DNA from: Lysobacter sp. cf310
GTDB taxonomy: Bacteria; Pseudomonadota; Gammaproteobacteria; Xanthomonadales; Xanthomonadaceae
Assembly (NCBI RefSeq): GCF_900114355.1
Contig: NZ_FOSS01000004.1
Location: forward strand, 26,238-90,237
Direction: 5' to 3'
DNA: 64,000 bases
Below, piece after piece: positions 1 through 9,231 of the stretch; the first letter of the stretch is position 1; each line of letters begins with the position of its first letter. The notes beneath the pieces are model-generated. The model did no database searches. It had not been told where the DNA came from and worked only from the letters and a program-made list of their open reading frames with translations. Both the position numbers and the translations under genes were made by a program.

Positions 1-313
1 AGCAAGAGAAAGTGACCCGCATGCGCAGCAGGCGGAAGCCTTTGACTTTCGGCCAGAAAAGACGAAAGCAAAGCCAAAGCAAATCCTCCCCAACCCTCCT
101 TTTCCAAAGGAGGGAGCTAGGAGCAAGAGCTTGCTAGTGTTCAACCGTGCACGAACCTGTGGCTCGTAAGCCGCACGCCTTCACCCCTTTTTAAAGAAGG
201 GCGCCAGGAGCGAAAGAACGTGACGCATAGGCGCAGCAGACGAAAGCCGATGATGAGTCAGCGCCCATCCCGCGCACCAGTCGGATGCAGCCGGCCATAA
301 ACAAGCCCAGGCC
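1..313. other. Intergenic region with degenerate repeats
   Basis: No gene is supported here. Two related segments, at about 1-50 and 209-255, share the pattern AGCrAAAGAA/CGTGACsCATrsGCGCAGCAGrCGrAAGCC. Between them lies a palindrome (arms 94-101 and 107-114, CCCTCCTT/AAGGAGGG, loop TTCCA) that could form a hairpin about 200 nt downstream of cydB on the minus strand. No U-run follows it, so it is not called as a terminator. The region looks like interspersed non-coding repeat debris. Confidence 0.5.
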
Positions 314-1321
314 TCAGTGATACCCCGCATCCGCCGCGATCTTCCCCTTGAACACGCTATACGACCAATACGTGTAGCCCAGGATCGCCGGCAACAACAC
401 CACCAACCCCACCAAGACGAAGCCCTGCGACGAAGGCGGCGACGCCGCCTCCCAGATCGTCAACCCCGGCGGCACGATGTTCGGCCAAATACCCAACACC
501 AGCCCCGCGAAACCGAGCACGAAAAAGCACAGCGTCAACACGAACGGCGCCACATCGCGCCCCTCGCGCAACGCCGCCCGCCACAGCCCGAACGCATTGG
601 CCAACACCAACAGCGGCACCGGCGACAACCACAGGAAATTCGCGCCCTCGAACCAGCGCGCCATGATCCGCGAGTCCAGGAACGGCAGCCACGCGCTGAC
701 CAGCCCCATGAACACCACCACCACCAACACCAACGGCCGAGTGAGCGTGCGCGCGACCTGCTGCATGCGTCCCTCGGTCTTGAGAATCAGCCAGGTCGAA
801 CCCAACAGCGCATAGCCGAACACCACCGCCGCGCCGGTCAGCATCGAGAACGGACTGAACCACTCGAATGCGCCGCCGATGTACTTGCCGCCCTGCAGCG
901 GCATGCCCTCGACCAGCGCACCCAGAATCACCCCCTGCGCGAACGCGCACAACAGCGAACCCAAAGCGAACGCCGCGCCCCAGGCCGGCTTGGCGCGCGT
1001 CGCCTTGAAGCGGAACTCGAACGCCACGCCGCGGAACACCAGCGCGATCAGCATCAGCAGCACCGGCAGATACAGCGCCGACAGCACCACCGCATAAGCC
1101 TTGGGGAACGCCGCCAGCAGACCCGCGCCGCCCAGCACCAGCCAGGTCTCGTTGCCGTCCCAGATCGGCGCGGCGGTGTTCATCATGTGATCGAGCTGGC
1201 CCTCGTCCTCGGCGAACGGCGCCAGGATGCCCAGGCCGAGCACGAAGCCGTCCAGCAGCACGTACATCAGCACGCCGAAGCCGATCACTCCGAACCATAC
1301 GATTGGCAGCCAGTATTCCAT
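314..1321 (-). CDS. cydB: Cytochrome bd-type quinol oxidase subunit II (CIO-like CydB)
   Basis: This 335-residue protein is the second membrane subunit of a bd-type quinol:O2 oxidoreductase in the cytoplasmic membrane. It starts MEYWLPIVWF and shows eight or more hydrophobic segments; WDGNETWLV near residues 54-62 is the family signature. The length matches cyanide-insensitive-oxidase CioB (about 335 residues) better than E. coli CydB (379). The start at 1321 was chosen because the frame upstream is Arg-rich and not CydB-like. It lies downstream of cydA in the same operon with a 70-base gap. No CydX-type small subunit is evident after it. Confidence 0.95.
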   Translation of the reverse strand: MEYWLPIVWFGVIGFGVLMYVLLDGFVLGLGILAPFAEDEGQLDHMMNTAAPIWDGNETWLVLGGAGLLAAFPKAYAVVLSALYLPVLLMLIALVFRGVAFEFRFKATRAKPAWGAAFALGSLLCAFAQGVILGALVEGMPLQGGKYIGGAFEWFSPFSMLTGAAVVFGYALLGSTWLILKTEGRMQQVARTLTRPLVLVVVVFMGLVSAWLPFLDSRIMARWFEGANFLWLSPVPLLVLANAFGLWRAALREGRDVAPFVLTLCFFVLGFAGLVLGIWPNIVPPGLTIWEAASPPSSQGFVLVGLVVLLPAILGYTYWSYSVFKGKIAADAGYH

Positions 1322-1391
1322 CGTCCACCACCTTCTGCGTCGCTCCCGCCGCGGCGGGACTTCGTGAAGCGCGCGTACGGCGCGCCGGCGA

Positions 1392-2804
1392 TCACGCCTT
1401 GCTTTCGGACGGCTCGTCCGGCACCGACAACGGCCGTGCGGGCGTCTTCTCGCCCAGGCCTTGGCGCGGCGCCGGCTCATGCGGATGCGGGCCCTTGCGG
1501 ATCAACTTGATCAAGTAACCGATGCCCGCGCCGAACACGGTCAGGTAGGCCACCGCGAACACGATCAGCGAGGTCATCACGCTGCCGGCATTGACCGCGC
1601 TGACCGCATCGGCGGTGCGCAGCAAGCCGTAGATCACATAGGGCTGGCGCCCGATCTCGACCACGTACCAGCCGGCCAGGATCGCGACGAAGCCGCTCAG
1701 GGTCATCGCGCGCCAGCCGTTCAAGACCCAGCGCCCGAAGCCGCGGCCTTCGTAGAGTTGCTTGCGCTTCCACGCCCACAGCGAGGCCAGCACCAGCAGC
1801 AGCATAGCCACGCCCAGGCCGACCATGATGCGGAAGGCGTAGAACACCGGCTTCACCGGCGGACGTTCCTCCGGCGGCACCGATTTCAGCGGCTGGATCT
1901 CGCCGTCCAGGGTGTGGGTGAGGATCAGGCTGCCGAGTTTGGGGATCGCGATTTCGTAGTCGTTGCGCTCGGTACGCTCGTTGGGCACCGCGAACAGCAC
2001 CAGCGGCACGCCCTCGCCCTGGGGCTTGGCCTCCCAATGCGCTTCCATCGCCGCGACCTTGATCGGCTGATGTTCGCGCGCGTTGAGGCCATGCAGGTCG
2101 CCCACGTAGACCTGCGTCGGCACCGTGATCGCGGCGAACACCACCGCCGCCTTCAACATGCGCTTGGCGGCGTCGACGTGCACGCCGCGGCGCAGATAGC
2201 CCGCGCTGACGCCGCCGATCAGGAAGCAGGTGGTGATGAACGCCGCCAGCACCATGTGCGCGAGGCGGTACGGGAAGGACGGATTGAAGACGATCGCCCA
2301 CCAGCTGTCGGGTTCGAACACGCCCTCGACGATCTTGTAGCCGGCCGGCGTCTGCATCCAGCTGTTGGCCGAGATGATCCAGAACGTGGAGATCAAGGTG
2401 CCCAGCGCGACCATGCAGGTCGCAAGGAAATGCATCTTCTCCTCGACCCGATTCCAGCCGAACAGCATCACGCCCAGGAAGGTCGCTTCCAGGAAGAAGG
2501 CGGTGAGCACTTCGTAGGACAGCAGCGGGCCGAGGATATTGCCGGCTTGTTCGCTCAGCACGGCCCAATTGGTGCCGAACTGGAAGCTCATGACGATGCC
2601 GGACACCACGCCCATGCCGAAGGACACGGCGAAGATCTTGGTCCAGAAGAAGAACAGGTCGCGCCAGACGGTGTCGCGCGTGCGCAGCCAGCGCCATTCC
2701 AGGAACGCGAGCCAGCTCGCCAGTCCGATCGTGAAGGCCGGGAACAGGATGTGGAACGAAATCACGAACCCGAACTGGATACGCGACAGCATCAAAGCAT
2801 CCAC
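1392..2804 (-). CDS. cydA: Cytochrome bd-type quinol oxidase subunit I (CIO-like CydA)
   Basis: This 470-residue subunit carries the quinol site and the three hemes of a bd-type terminal oxidase, which reduces O2 to water without pumping protons. Visible ligand candidates are His18 (in SFHILFP), His183 (in YRLAHM) and the two conserved acidic residues Glu98 and Glu106 in [16 protein letters not shown]. The quinol-loop residues are kept in [10 protein letters not shown], but the loop is short, and with the total length this places it in the CIO/short-Q-loop subgroup. [13 protein letters not shown] near residue 385 is typical. First gene of the cydAB operon, divergent from the S9 peptidase. Confidence 0.96.
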   Translation of the reverse strand: MDALMLSRIQFGFVISFHILFPAFTIGLASWLAFLEWRWLRTRDTVWRDLFFFWTKIFAVSFGMGVVSGIVMSFQFGTNWAVLSEQAGNILGPLLSYEVLTAFFLEATFLGVMLFGWNRVEEKMHFLATCMVALGTLISTFWIISANSWMQTPAGYKIVEGVFEPDSWWAIVFNPSFPYRLAHMVLAAFITTCFLIGGVSAGYLRRGVHVDAAKRMLKAAVVFAAITVPTQVYVGDLHGLNAREHQPIKVAAMEAHWEAKPQGEGVPLVLFAVPNERTERNDYEIAIPKLGSLILTHTLDGEIQPLKSVPPEERPPVKPVFYAFRIMVGLGVAMLLLVLASLWAWKRKQLYEGRGFGRWVLNGWRAMTLSGFVAILAGWYVVEIGRQPYVIYGLLRTADAVSAVNAGSVMTSLIVFAVAYLTVFGAGIGYLIKLIRKGPHPHEPAPRQGLGEKTPARPLSVPDEPSESKA

Positions 2805-2978
2805 GGCACGACTCCTGTCATGTCCCGCAATTGCAACGGGGCTTCAGATTCGCAGGGCCATTGTGCGCCGCGTCATCGGACCGGTAAAGCACCGTGACCC
2901 ATGGCCCAATCACGCAAACCATTGAGGCTGCTACCCTGCGTCAATTTGCCCACCCTAGACTTCCAACCAGGTCCGCCG

Positions 2979-5369
2979 ATGCGCCTAGTTCCGAACGCTC
3001 TGACCCTGTCGCTGGCCGCGCTGTTGCTCGCCCCCAGCGTCCACGCCCAAACGCCGATCACGCTCGCCCAGACCATGGCCGATCCCGACTGGATCGGGCC
3101 GCCGGTCGAACAGGCCTGGTGGGCCTGGGACGGGCAGCGCGTGCAGTACCAGCTCAAACGCGAGGGCGCCACGGTACGGGACACCTGGCAGCAGGGCACC
3201 GGCGCGAACGCGGTGGCCGCCAAGATCGACGGCGCCGCGCGTGCCGATCTCGACGCCGCGCAGCCGGTCTACGACGCGCAGCGCGCGCGCATGGCCTATG
3301 TGCGCAACGGCGATGTGTTCGTGCGCGATCTGCGCAGCGGCGCGCTGACCCAGGTCACGCGCAGCAACGACAAGGAATCGCGCCCGCAGTGGAGCCACGA
3401 CGGCAAGCTCGTGTTCCGCGTCGACAACAACTGGTATCTGTGGCGCGCCGGCCAGGGCGTGAGCCAGGCCGCGCAGCTCAAGGCCGAGAACGACCCGGCC
3501 AAGCCGCCCAAGGCCGACGACCTGCGCGAGCGCCAGCTCGCGACCATCCGCACGCTCAAGGACGATCGCGACAAGCGCGAGGCCGCGCGCGAGCAGGACG
3601 AAGCCTGGCGCCGTGCCGACAACAGCCGCGCGCCGGCGCCGGTCTATCTGGGCAGCGATGTCGAGATCGCCGACAGCGCGCTGTCGCCCGACGGTCGCTG
3701 GATGCTCGCGGTCACCCAGGCCAAGGGCGCCGATGCCGGCCAGGGCGGCAAGATGCCCAAGTACGTGACCGAATCGGGTTACGAGGAATTCGAGGAAGTG
3801 CGCACCCGCGTCGGCCGCAACGCGCCGCTGCCGCAGAAGCTGTGGCTGATCGACGTGGCCGCCGGCAAGTCGACCGAGCTCAAGTTCGACGGCCTGCCCG
3901 GCATCGGTGAGGACCCGCTCGCGGCGATGCGCAAGGCCGCCAAGAAGGACCCGCTCAAGGGCGACCGCGCGGTGCGCATCGAGACCGACGGCGACGGCAG
4001 CGGCCCGGCGATCCGCTGGAGCGACGACGGCCGCCAGGTCGCGGTGCTGGTGCGCGCGATCGACAACAAGGACCGCTGGCTGACCACGGTGGATCTGGCC
4101 AGGGCCGCGCTGGTGGTGCGCAACCGCGGCAACGACCCGGCCTGGGTCGGCTGGAACACCAGCGACTTCGGCTGGCTGCCGGCCGCGGGCAACGGCGACG
4201 CGGCGTTGTGGTGGGTGTCCGAGCAAAGCGGCTACGCGCATCTGTACGTGGGCGAAGGCAACGGCGCCGGACGCGCGCTCACCTCCGGACGTTGGGAAGT
4301 GTCCTCGCCGCAGGTCGGCGCCGACGGCCGCAGCTTCTACTTCGTCTGCAACCGCAAGTGGCCCGGCGACTACGAGGTCTGCGCGGTCGATCGCAACGGC
4401 GGCGCGGTGCGCGAAGTCACCGCCTTGAACGGCGTCGAGGATTTCACGCTCTCGCCCGACGGCAAGCGCCTGCTGCTGCGCTACTCGTCCAGCTACATGC
4501 CCGCGCAGCTGGCGGTGATCGGCAGCGACGGCGAAGGCCTGACCCAGCTCACCGACACCCGCAAGCCCGAATTCAAGAACCGCGAGTGGATCCAGCCCGA
4601 GTACGTGCAGGTACCGTCCAAGCACGGCGCCGGCACGATCTGGGGCAAGTTCTACGGGCCGAAGAACTACGAGCCGGGCAAGAAGTACCCGATCGTGATG
4701 TTCGTGCACGGCGCCGGCTACCTGCAGAACGTCACCGAGCGTTACCCGAACTACTTCCGCGAGCAGATGTTCCACAACCTGCTGGTGCAGCAGGGCTATG
4801 TGGTGCTGGACCTGGACTACCGCGCCAGCGCCGGCCTGGGCCGCGACTGGCGCACCGCGATCTACCGCCAGATGGGCCATCCGGAGCTCGAGGACTACCT
4901 GGACGGCCGCGACTGGCTGATCGCGAACAAGCAGGGCGACGGCGATCGCGCCGGCATCTACGGCGGCTCCTACGGCGGCTTCATGACCTTCATGGCGCTG
5001 TTCCGCGAACCCGGCAAGTTCAAGGCCGGCGCCGCGCTGCGCCCGGTCACCGACTGGTCGCAGTACAACCACGAGTACACCTCCAACATCCTCAACACGC
5101 CCGAGCTGGATCCGGAGGCCTACAAGAAGTCCTCGCCGATCGAGTACGCCGAAGGCCTGCAGGATCACCTGCTGATCGCGCACGGCATGATCGACGACAA
5201 CGTGTTCTTCAAGGACTCGGTGATGCTGTCGCAGCGCCTGATCGAGCTGCGCAAGGACAAGTGGGAACTCGCGCCCTACCCGATGGAGCGCCACGGCTTC
5301 ACCCATCCGGACAGCTGGTACGACGAGTACCGGCGGATTTACGAGTTGTTTGAGCGCAATCTCAAGTAA
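2979..5369 (+). CDS. Secreted S9-family (prolyl oligopeptidase type) serine peptidase
   Basis: This is a 796-residue exported peptidase with an N-terminal beta-propeller and a C-terminal alpha/beta hydrolase domain. The start at 2979 gives a clean signal peptide ending in SVHAQ; an in-frame ATG at 2901 would only add a non-signal extension. The catalytic triad is Ser664 in GGSYGGF, Asp740 in MIDDN and His772 in ERHGF. PD40-like blades occur at about residues 110-480. It probably cleaves peptides in the periplasm or outside the cell as part of nutrient acquisition. It stands alone, divergent from cydA. Exact specificity (dipeptidyl or acylaminoacyl) cannot be told from sequence alone. Confidence 0.93.
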   Translation: MRLVPNALTLSLAALLLAPSVHAQTPITLAQTMADPDWIGPPVEQAWWAWDGQRVQYQLKREGATVRDTWQQGTGANAVAAKIDGAARADLDAAQPVYDAQRARMAYVRNGDVFVRDLRSGALTQVTRSNDKESRPQWSHDGKLVFRVDNNWYLWRAGQGVSQAAQLKAENDPAKPPKADDLRERQLATIRTLKDDRDKREAAREQDEAWRRADNSRAPAPVYLGSDVEIADSALSPDGRWMLAVTQAKGADAGQGGKMPKYVTESGYEEFEEVRTRVGRNAPLPQKLWLIDVAAGKSTELKFDGLPGIGEDPLAAMRKAAKKDPLKGDRAVRIETDGDGSGPAIRWSDDGRQVAVLVRAIDNKDRWLTTVDLARAALVVRNRGNDPAWVGWNTSDFGWLPAAGNGDAALWWVSEQSGYAHLYVGEGNGAGRALTSGRWEVSSPQVGADGRSFYFVCNRKWPGDYEVCAVDRNGGAVREVTALNGVEDFTLSPDGKRLLLRYSSSYMPAQLAVIGSDGEGLTQLTDTRKPEFKNREWIQPEYVQVPSKHGAGTIWGKFYGPKNYEPGKKYPIVMFVHGAGYLQNVTERYPNYFREQMFHNLLVQQGYVVLDLDYRASAGLGRDWRTAIYRQMGHPELEDYLDGRDWLIANKQGDGDRAGIYGGSYGGFMTFMALFREPGKFKAGAALRPVTDWSQYNHEYTSNILNTPELDPEAYKKSSPIEYAEGLQDHLLIAHGMIDDNVFFKDSVMLSQRLIELRKDKWELAPYPMERHGFTHPDSWYDEYRRIYELFERNLK

Positions 5370-5468
5370 GACGGCATACGGAGCGCATGGCCAACGCTGT
5401 GCGCTCCGGTCGCCGGTGCCGAGTACCGGCTCTCGTACGGCAGGCGCGAAATCGATATCGTCGCCACC

Positions 5469-6593
5469 ATGATCGATACCGGCGCCATACAAGCCCGCTC
5501 ATCCTCCTGGTGCGTCGGCCGTAACGCGGCCTGGGCCGCGCTGGCGGGCGCGTGGGCCGCGCTGTGCCTGTCGCTGCCGCGATTGGGCTATGCGCTGCTG
5601 GACGAACCGGTACGCCGGCAGGCGCTCGCGCTGATGGACATGCCCGGCCGGGCGGTGGCGCGGTTCCTGTCGCTGCCCGCATGGCCGCCTTGGCTGACGC
5701 TGGTGCTGAGCGCCTTCGTCGCAGTCGCGGCCCTGGCCTTGGTTTGGCTGCTGGTGCTGCACTGGCTCGATCGCGATGAAGGTGCGCGCGCCTCGCTGCG
5801 CTGGTGCCTAGGTACCTTGCCGATGCTGGTGCTGTGGAGCCTGGGGCTGGCGGCCGCGCTCGGCGTGGCGATGCTGTTGTCGACGCTCCTGCAAACCGAT
5901 CACCTCTTGGCCATCTTGCTGCTGCCCATTGCTTATATGTTGTCCTTCCCGCTGTTTTGTCTGCGCCGCGACATCATCGCGCGCGCAGCGCCGCCGCTGG
6001 CCTGGCGACCCGGTTGGCCCGGCTGGCCGGCGATCGGCGTGGCCATTGCTTGCGGCTTTCTGGCGGCGATGGCCATGCACGCCGAGACGGCCTTGGTATC
6101 TGCATTGCCGGCCTTGGACTGGCCGGCCGCATTGGCCGGCTGGTTACTGCAATCGGTGGTGCTGACGGTCGGGGTACTGCTGTGGCTGCGGCATACGCGC
6201 TGGGCGCGGCTGCCGGCGAATCTGCGCGACGCGCTGCGCTGGGTCCGTCTGCGGCGCGGGTTCGCGGTGCAGTGGCTGGCCGCGGGCCTGCTCGTGTTCG
6301 TGCTCGCGCCGCCGCTGCTCGCCGTCGCCCTGGACGCGACCTTCTTTCTTCCCTCCATCGCACATATGCTCGACACGCATCAGGTCGCCCGGCCCCACGC
6401 CTTTACGGCCTGGGCCTGGTTCGGCGACGCGATAATGCAATATTGGTGGAGTGTCCTGGGCCTGCTGGTCCCATGGCTGGGCTTGACCGCCAGCGCGCGC
6501 AGCCTGATGCAGGTCGAAGACGCGCCTGCGGCGCAGACGAGCGCGAGCATCGCAGTGCCAGCATCGCCCGCAATCCGGAAGGAGCCGCCATGA
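5469..6593 (+). CDS. Multi-spanning membrane protein, unknown function
   Basis: A 374-residue protein with about eight predicted membrane helices (for example around residues 20-42, 62-85, 112-135, 140-158, 185-200, 225-245, 262-282 and 315-335). No catalytic motif was recognised. It ends in a polar tail, and its stop overlaps the start of the next gene (ATGA at 6590-6593), so the two are translationally coupled. It may belong to the group of uncharacterised DUF4013-like integral membrane proteins, but that is only a guess from its hydrophobic pattern. Confidence 0.8.
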   Translation: MIDTGAIQARSSSWCVGRNAAWAALAGAWAALCLSLPRLGYALLDEPVRRQALALMDMPGRAVARFLSLPAWPPWLTLVLSAFVAVAALALVWLLVLHWLDRDEGARASLRWCLGTLPMLVLWSLGLAAALGVAMLLSTLLQTDHLLAILLLPIAYMLSFPLFCLRRDIIARAAPPLAWRPGWPGWPAIGVAIACGFLAAMAMHAETALVSALPALDWPAALAGWLLQSVVLTVGVLLWLRHTRWARLPANLRDALRWVRLRRGFAVQWLAAGLLVFVLAPPLLAVALDATFFLPSIAHMLDTHQVARPHAFTAWAWFGDAIMQYWWSVLGLLVPWLGLTASARSLMQVEDAPAAQTSASIAVPASPAIRKEPP

Positions 6594-7273
6594 AGTACCG
6601 CCTGCCCCGCGGCGCGCTCGCCGCCCTCCTGCTGCTTCCCGCCTTGGCCATCGCCCAGGACGGCCGCGCCGCGAAGCCTGGTTATCAGGAGCAGGTCGCG
6701 TTGCGCAACTTCACCACCTCGCTGATGCGCGAGGCCATCGTCGCCGAGTGCCGCGCCAAAGGCTATGCCGGCATCGATCAGCTGCAGACGGCTTATCTGC
6801 AATGGCGCACGCCGCGCGAGGTCTCCATCGCCACCGGACAGGTCGCCGCGCTGAGCCGCTATCCGGATCTGGGCGGCAATGCGGCCGCGCAGCGCAGCAA
6901 CTTCCGCAAGCAGTTCGACAAGAGCCTGAAGCCGGGCATCGAGGCCAATCCCGCCGAGGCCTGTTCGGCGGCGCTGTCGACCTTCCTCAGCGGCCTGCCG
7001 ATTCCGTTCAGCGGCGACACCCGCACCTCGCAGGAACTGCGCTTCGACATCTACAAGCAGGCCATCGTGGCCGGCAGCGCGGCCAACGGCTGCCTGGAGT
7101 TCGACAGCATCGAAGGCAGCGTGCTGGAGACCTCCAAGACCGACGCCGGCGCCACCGAGCGCTGGCTGCTCAAGGGCTGCGGCAGCCAGGTCGCGCTGAC
7201 GGTCAAGCACCAGCCCGCGGCCAACGGCGGTTCCGATTTCGTCATCTCGGTCGCGCCCGCCACCCAGCCCTGA
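6590..7273 (+). CDS. Exported hypothetical protein with four cysteines
   Basis: A 227-residue protein with a signal peptide (MKYRLPRGALAALLLLPALA, cleavage near AIAQ). The mature part has four cysteines, in AECRAKG, EACSAAL, NGCLEFD and KGCGSQV, suggesting two periplasmic disulfides. No enzyme motif is visible. Its start overlaps the stop of the preceding membrane protein gene, so the pair probably act together at the cell envelope. Family not recognised. Confidence 0.8.
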   Translation: MKYRLPRGALAALLLLPALAIAQDGRAAKPGYQEQVALRNFTTSLMREAIVAECRAKGYAGIDQLQTAYLQWRTPREVSIATGQVAALSRYPDLGGNAAAQRSNFRKQFDKSLKPGIEANPAEACSAALSTFLSGLPIPFSGDTRTSQELRFDIYKQAIVAGSAANGCLEFDSIEGSVLETSKTDAGATERWLLKGCGSQVALTVKHQPAANGGSDFVISVAPATQP

Positions 7274-7342
7274 GGCGCACCGTGCCTGGCGGTTCGCCGG
7301 GCGGCATCGAGCGCGCGCACGCGGCCCGGTAGAATGCGCGCC

Positions 7343-8239
7343 ATGAGCGATTTCGACCGCGTACGCGACTATCTCACCGGCCTGCAGGACCGCATCTGCG
7401 CCGCCATCGAACAGGCCGACGGCGGCGCGCGCTTCGTCGAGGACGTCTGGCAACGCGCCGAGGGCGGCGGCGGACGCACCCGCATCCTGCGCGGCGGCAA
7501 GGTGTTCGAGCAGGCCGGGATCGGTTTCTCCGACGTCTCCGGCACCCAGCTGCCGCCGTCGGCGACCGCGGCACGCCCCGAGCTCGCCGGCGCGTCCTGG
7601 CGCGCGGTCGGGGTGTCGCTGGTGTTCCACCCGCACAACCCCTACCTGCCCACCACCCACGCCAACGTGCGCCACTTCCGCGCGATGCGCGACGGCGAAA
7701 CCGTGGCCTGGTGGTTCGGTGGCGGTTTCGACCTGACCCCGTTCTATCCCTTCGACGAAGACGTGCAGCACTGGCACCGCACCGCGCGCACGCTGTGCGA
7801 ACCCTACGGCGCGGAGCGCTACGCCGCGCACAAGCGCTGGTGCGACGAGTATTTCTTCCTCAAGCACCGCAACGAGACCCGCGGCGTCGGCGGCCTGTTC
7901 TTCGACGATCTGCACGACGACTTCGAGCGCGACTTCGCGTATCAGCGCGCGGTCGGCGACGGCTTCCTCGACGCCTACCTGCCCCTCGTCGAGCGCCGCC
8001 GCGACACGCCCTACGGCGACCGCGAGCGCCAGTTCCAGCTCTACCGACGCGGCCGCTACGTCGAATTCAACCTGGTCCTGGACCGCGGCACCCTGTTCGG
8101 CCTGCAGTCGGGCGGGCGCACCGAGTCGATCCTGATGAGCCTGCCGCCGCTGGTGCGCTGGGAGTACGGCTACGCGCCGGAGCCGGACAGCGCCGAGGCG
8201 CGCCTGGCGCAGTACCTGGTGCCGCGCGACTGGCTTTGA
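7343..8239 (+). CDS. hemF: Oxygen-dependent coproporphyrinogen-III oxidase
   Basis: HemF catalyses the O2-dependent double decarboxylation of coproporphyrinogen III to protoporphyrinogen IX in heme synthesis; it is a soluble dimer. The 298-residue product aligns with E. coli HemF from memory throughout: [34 protein letters not shown] with the active-site histidines, [33 protein letters not shown] and [13 protein letters not shown]. The second of two in-frame ATGs (7334, 7343) was chosen because family members begin near FDRVRDYL. hemB lies 47 kb away in the same window, so the heme genes are not clustered. Confidence 0.97.
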   Translation: MSDFDRVRDYLTGLQDRICAAIEQADGGARFVEDVWQRAEGGGGRTRILRGGKVFEQAGIGFSDVSGTQLPPSATAARPELAGASWRAVGVSLVFHPHNPYLPTTHANVRHFRAMRDGETVAWWFGGGFDLTPFYPFDEDVQHWHRTARTLCEPYGAERYAAHKRWCDEYFFLKHRNETRGVGGLFFDDLHDDFERDFAYQRAVGDGFLDAYLPLVERRRDTPYGDRERQFQLYRRGRYVEFNLVLDRGTLFGLQSGGRTESILMSLPPLVRWEYGYAPEPDSAEARLAQYLVPRDWL

Positions 8240-8245
8240 AGCAGG

Positions 8246-8314
8246 AGTGAGCGTAGAGGAGTGAGAAGTGAGCGAACGCCGCTCTTATTCACTGCTCACT
8301 CCTCTACGCTCACT
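8246..8314. terminator. 20-bp perfect inverted repeat between convergent genes
   Basis: Arms AGTGAGCGTAGAGGAGTGAG (8246-8265) and its exact complement (8295-8314) are separated by 29 bases. It fills the gap between hemF (+) and the DUF421 gene (-), and could end transcription from both sides. There is no clear U-run, so a repeat element or attenuating hairpin is equally possible. Confidence 0.55.
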
Positions 8315-8323
8315 TCTCGCCCA

Positions 8324-8818
8324 TCACCGCGGCGGCGCGTGTCCCTTCTCGCGACTCAAAATCGTGATGTGGCCGTTGGTCTCCAGCATCGCCAGGCCGA
8401 TCTCGTCGACCTCGGCGCAGTCGTTCTCGCGCATGGCCTTGTGGAAATCGGCGCGACTGACCAGCTCGCGCCGCAACACCTCGCGATAGACGTGGCCGTC
8501 GCGTGCCAACACCACCGGCACGCCCTCCAGCGCGCGCTCGAAGCGATCGCTGCGCGAGGTCAGGTAGCCGACGCCCCAGTTCAACAGCATCAGCGTCGCG
8601 GCCAGGATCAGGCCGCCGCCGACGGTGGTGTCGGTGCCTAGCAGCGCGTTCTGCACCGCGTTGCCCAGCAGCACGATCAGCAGCATGTCGAACGAGGTGA
8701 ACTGCCCCATCGTGCGCTTGCCCGACAAGCGGATCATCGCCAGCAGCACGAAGTAGACGACGCAGGCGCGCAGTACGTATTGCCACCACGGCATCGTCAG
8801 ATCGAAGGCGTCGGACAT
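8324..8818 (-). CDS. DUF421 (YetF-like) membrane protein
   Basis: A 164-residue protein with three N-terminal membrane helices (about residues 10-28, 40-60 and 68-85) followed by a soluble domain with the DUF421 features SGKRTMGQFTSFDMLLIVLLG and VLARDGHVYREVLRRELVSR. The family is widespread and includes B. subtilis YetF; the biochemical function is not established. The start at 8818 gives the usual short N terminus. It is convergent with hemF and lies downstream of the sRNA locus after polA. Confidence 0.88.
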   Translation of the reverse strand: MSDAFDLTMPWWQYVLRACVVYFVLLAMIRLSGKRTMGQFTSFDMLLIVLLGNAVQNALLGTDTTVGGGLILAATLMLLNWGVGYLTSRSDRFERALEGVPVVLARDGHVYREVLRRELVSRADFHKAMRENDCAEVDEIGLAMLETNGHITILSREKGHAPPR

Positions 8819-8995
8819 GGAGGCGGCTCCTGCTGGGCGATGGCGTTGGCGGGGATTGTGGCCGCTCCGCGTGCGCAACGCGTATGGCCCGCGCGCGGAC
8901 CGGGGCCGGCGGCATGCACGACCGCGGGCGAGACGCGGCGCGGTCGGCGCTGGCGATCGGGTCGCATGCGGGGCGCCGCGGTGTCGGCGGCACAA

Positions 8996-9119
8996 ATAAA
9001 AAGCCCCGCAGGCAGGGGGGGCCGGCGGGGCTGGTGGAGCGGGACCTGGGGAGGGGCCTTCGCTCCGGGATCACTCCAGGGGAGGGAGAGATCAGCGACA
9101 GACGTTGCATCTGTCGCGA
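8996..9119 (-). ncRNA. sX13: sX13-like small regulatory RNA downstream of polA
   Basis: On the minus strand, about 110 bases past the polA stop, the sequence folds as a series of perfect hairpins: 9117-9095 (8-bp stem GCGACAGA/TCTGTCGC), 9093-9069 (GATC...GATC stem, loop CTCCCCT), 9066-9036 (GGAGCG/CGCTCC stem, loop rich in CCCC) and a Rho-independent terminator 9032-9002 (AGCCCCGC/GCGGGGCT) followed by TTTTTATTT. The C-rich loops, about 115-120 nt size and position next to polA match what is known of the Xanthomonas sRNA sX13, an Hfq-independent regulator that acts through C-rich loops. No open reading frame occupies the segment. The 5' end is inferred. Confidence 0.75.
9002..9032 (-). terminator. 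Rho-independent terminator of the sRNA / polA transcript
   Basis: An 8-bp GC stem (AGCCCCGC/GCGGGGCT) with a C-rich loop is followed on the minus strand by TTTTTATTT. It ends the sX13-like RNA and any polA read-through. Confidence 0.85.
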
Positions 9120-9231
9120 CCTATATGACCACCTGGCACATGGATAGTTCGTGAAGATCGAAGTTAATAATTTGTTGGATTCAGGACCGATTCATGCTGC
9201 CAAACGCAGCAACGACGGGCTTTTCCGATTA

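Noticed and set aside
200-313. Possible CydX-like small protein after cydB
   Set aside because: In the cydB frame just past the stop, a short hydrophobic stretch (GLGLFMAGCIRLVRG) can be read, but it has no convincing start codon or ribosome site and no match to CydX.
2985-5492. An 835-codon minus-strand frame opposite the S9 peptidase
   Set aside because: Shadow of the peptidase frame; the plus-strand product has a full signal peptide and catalytic triad.
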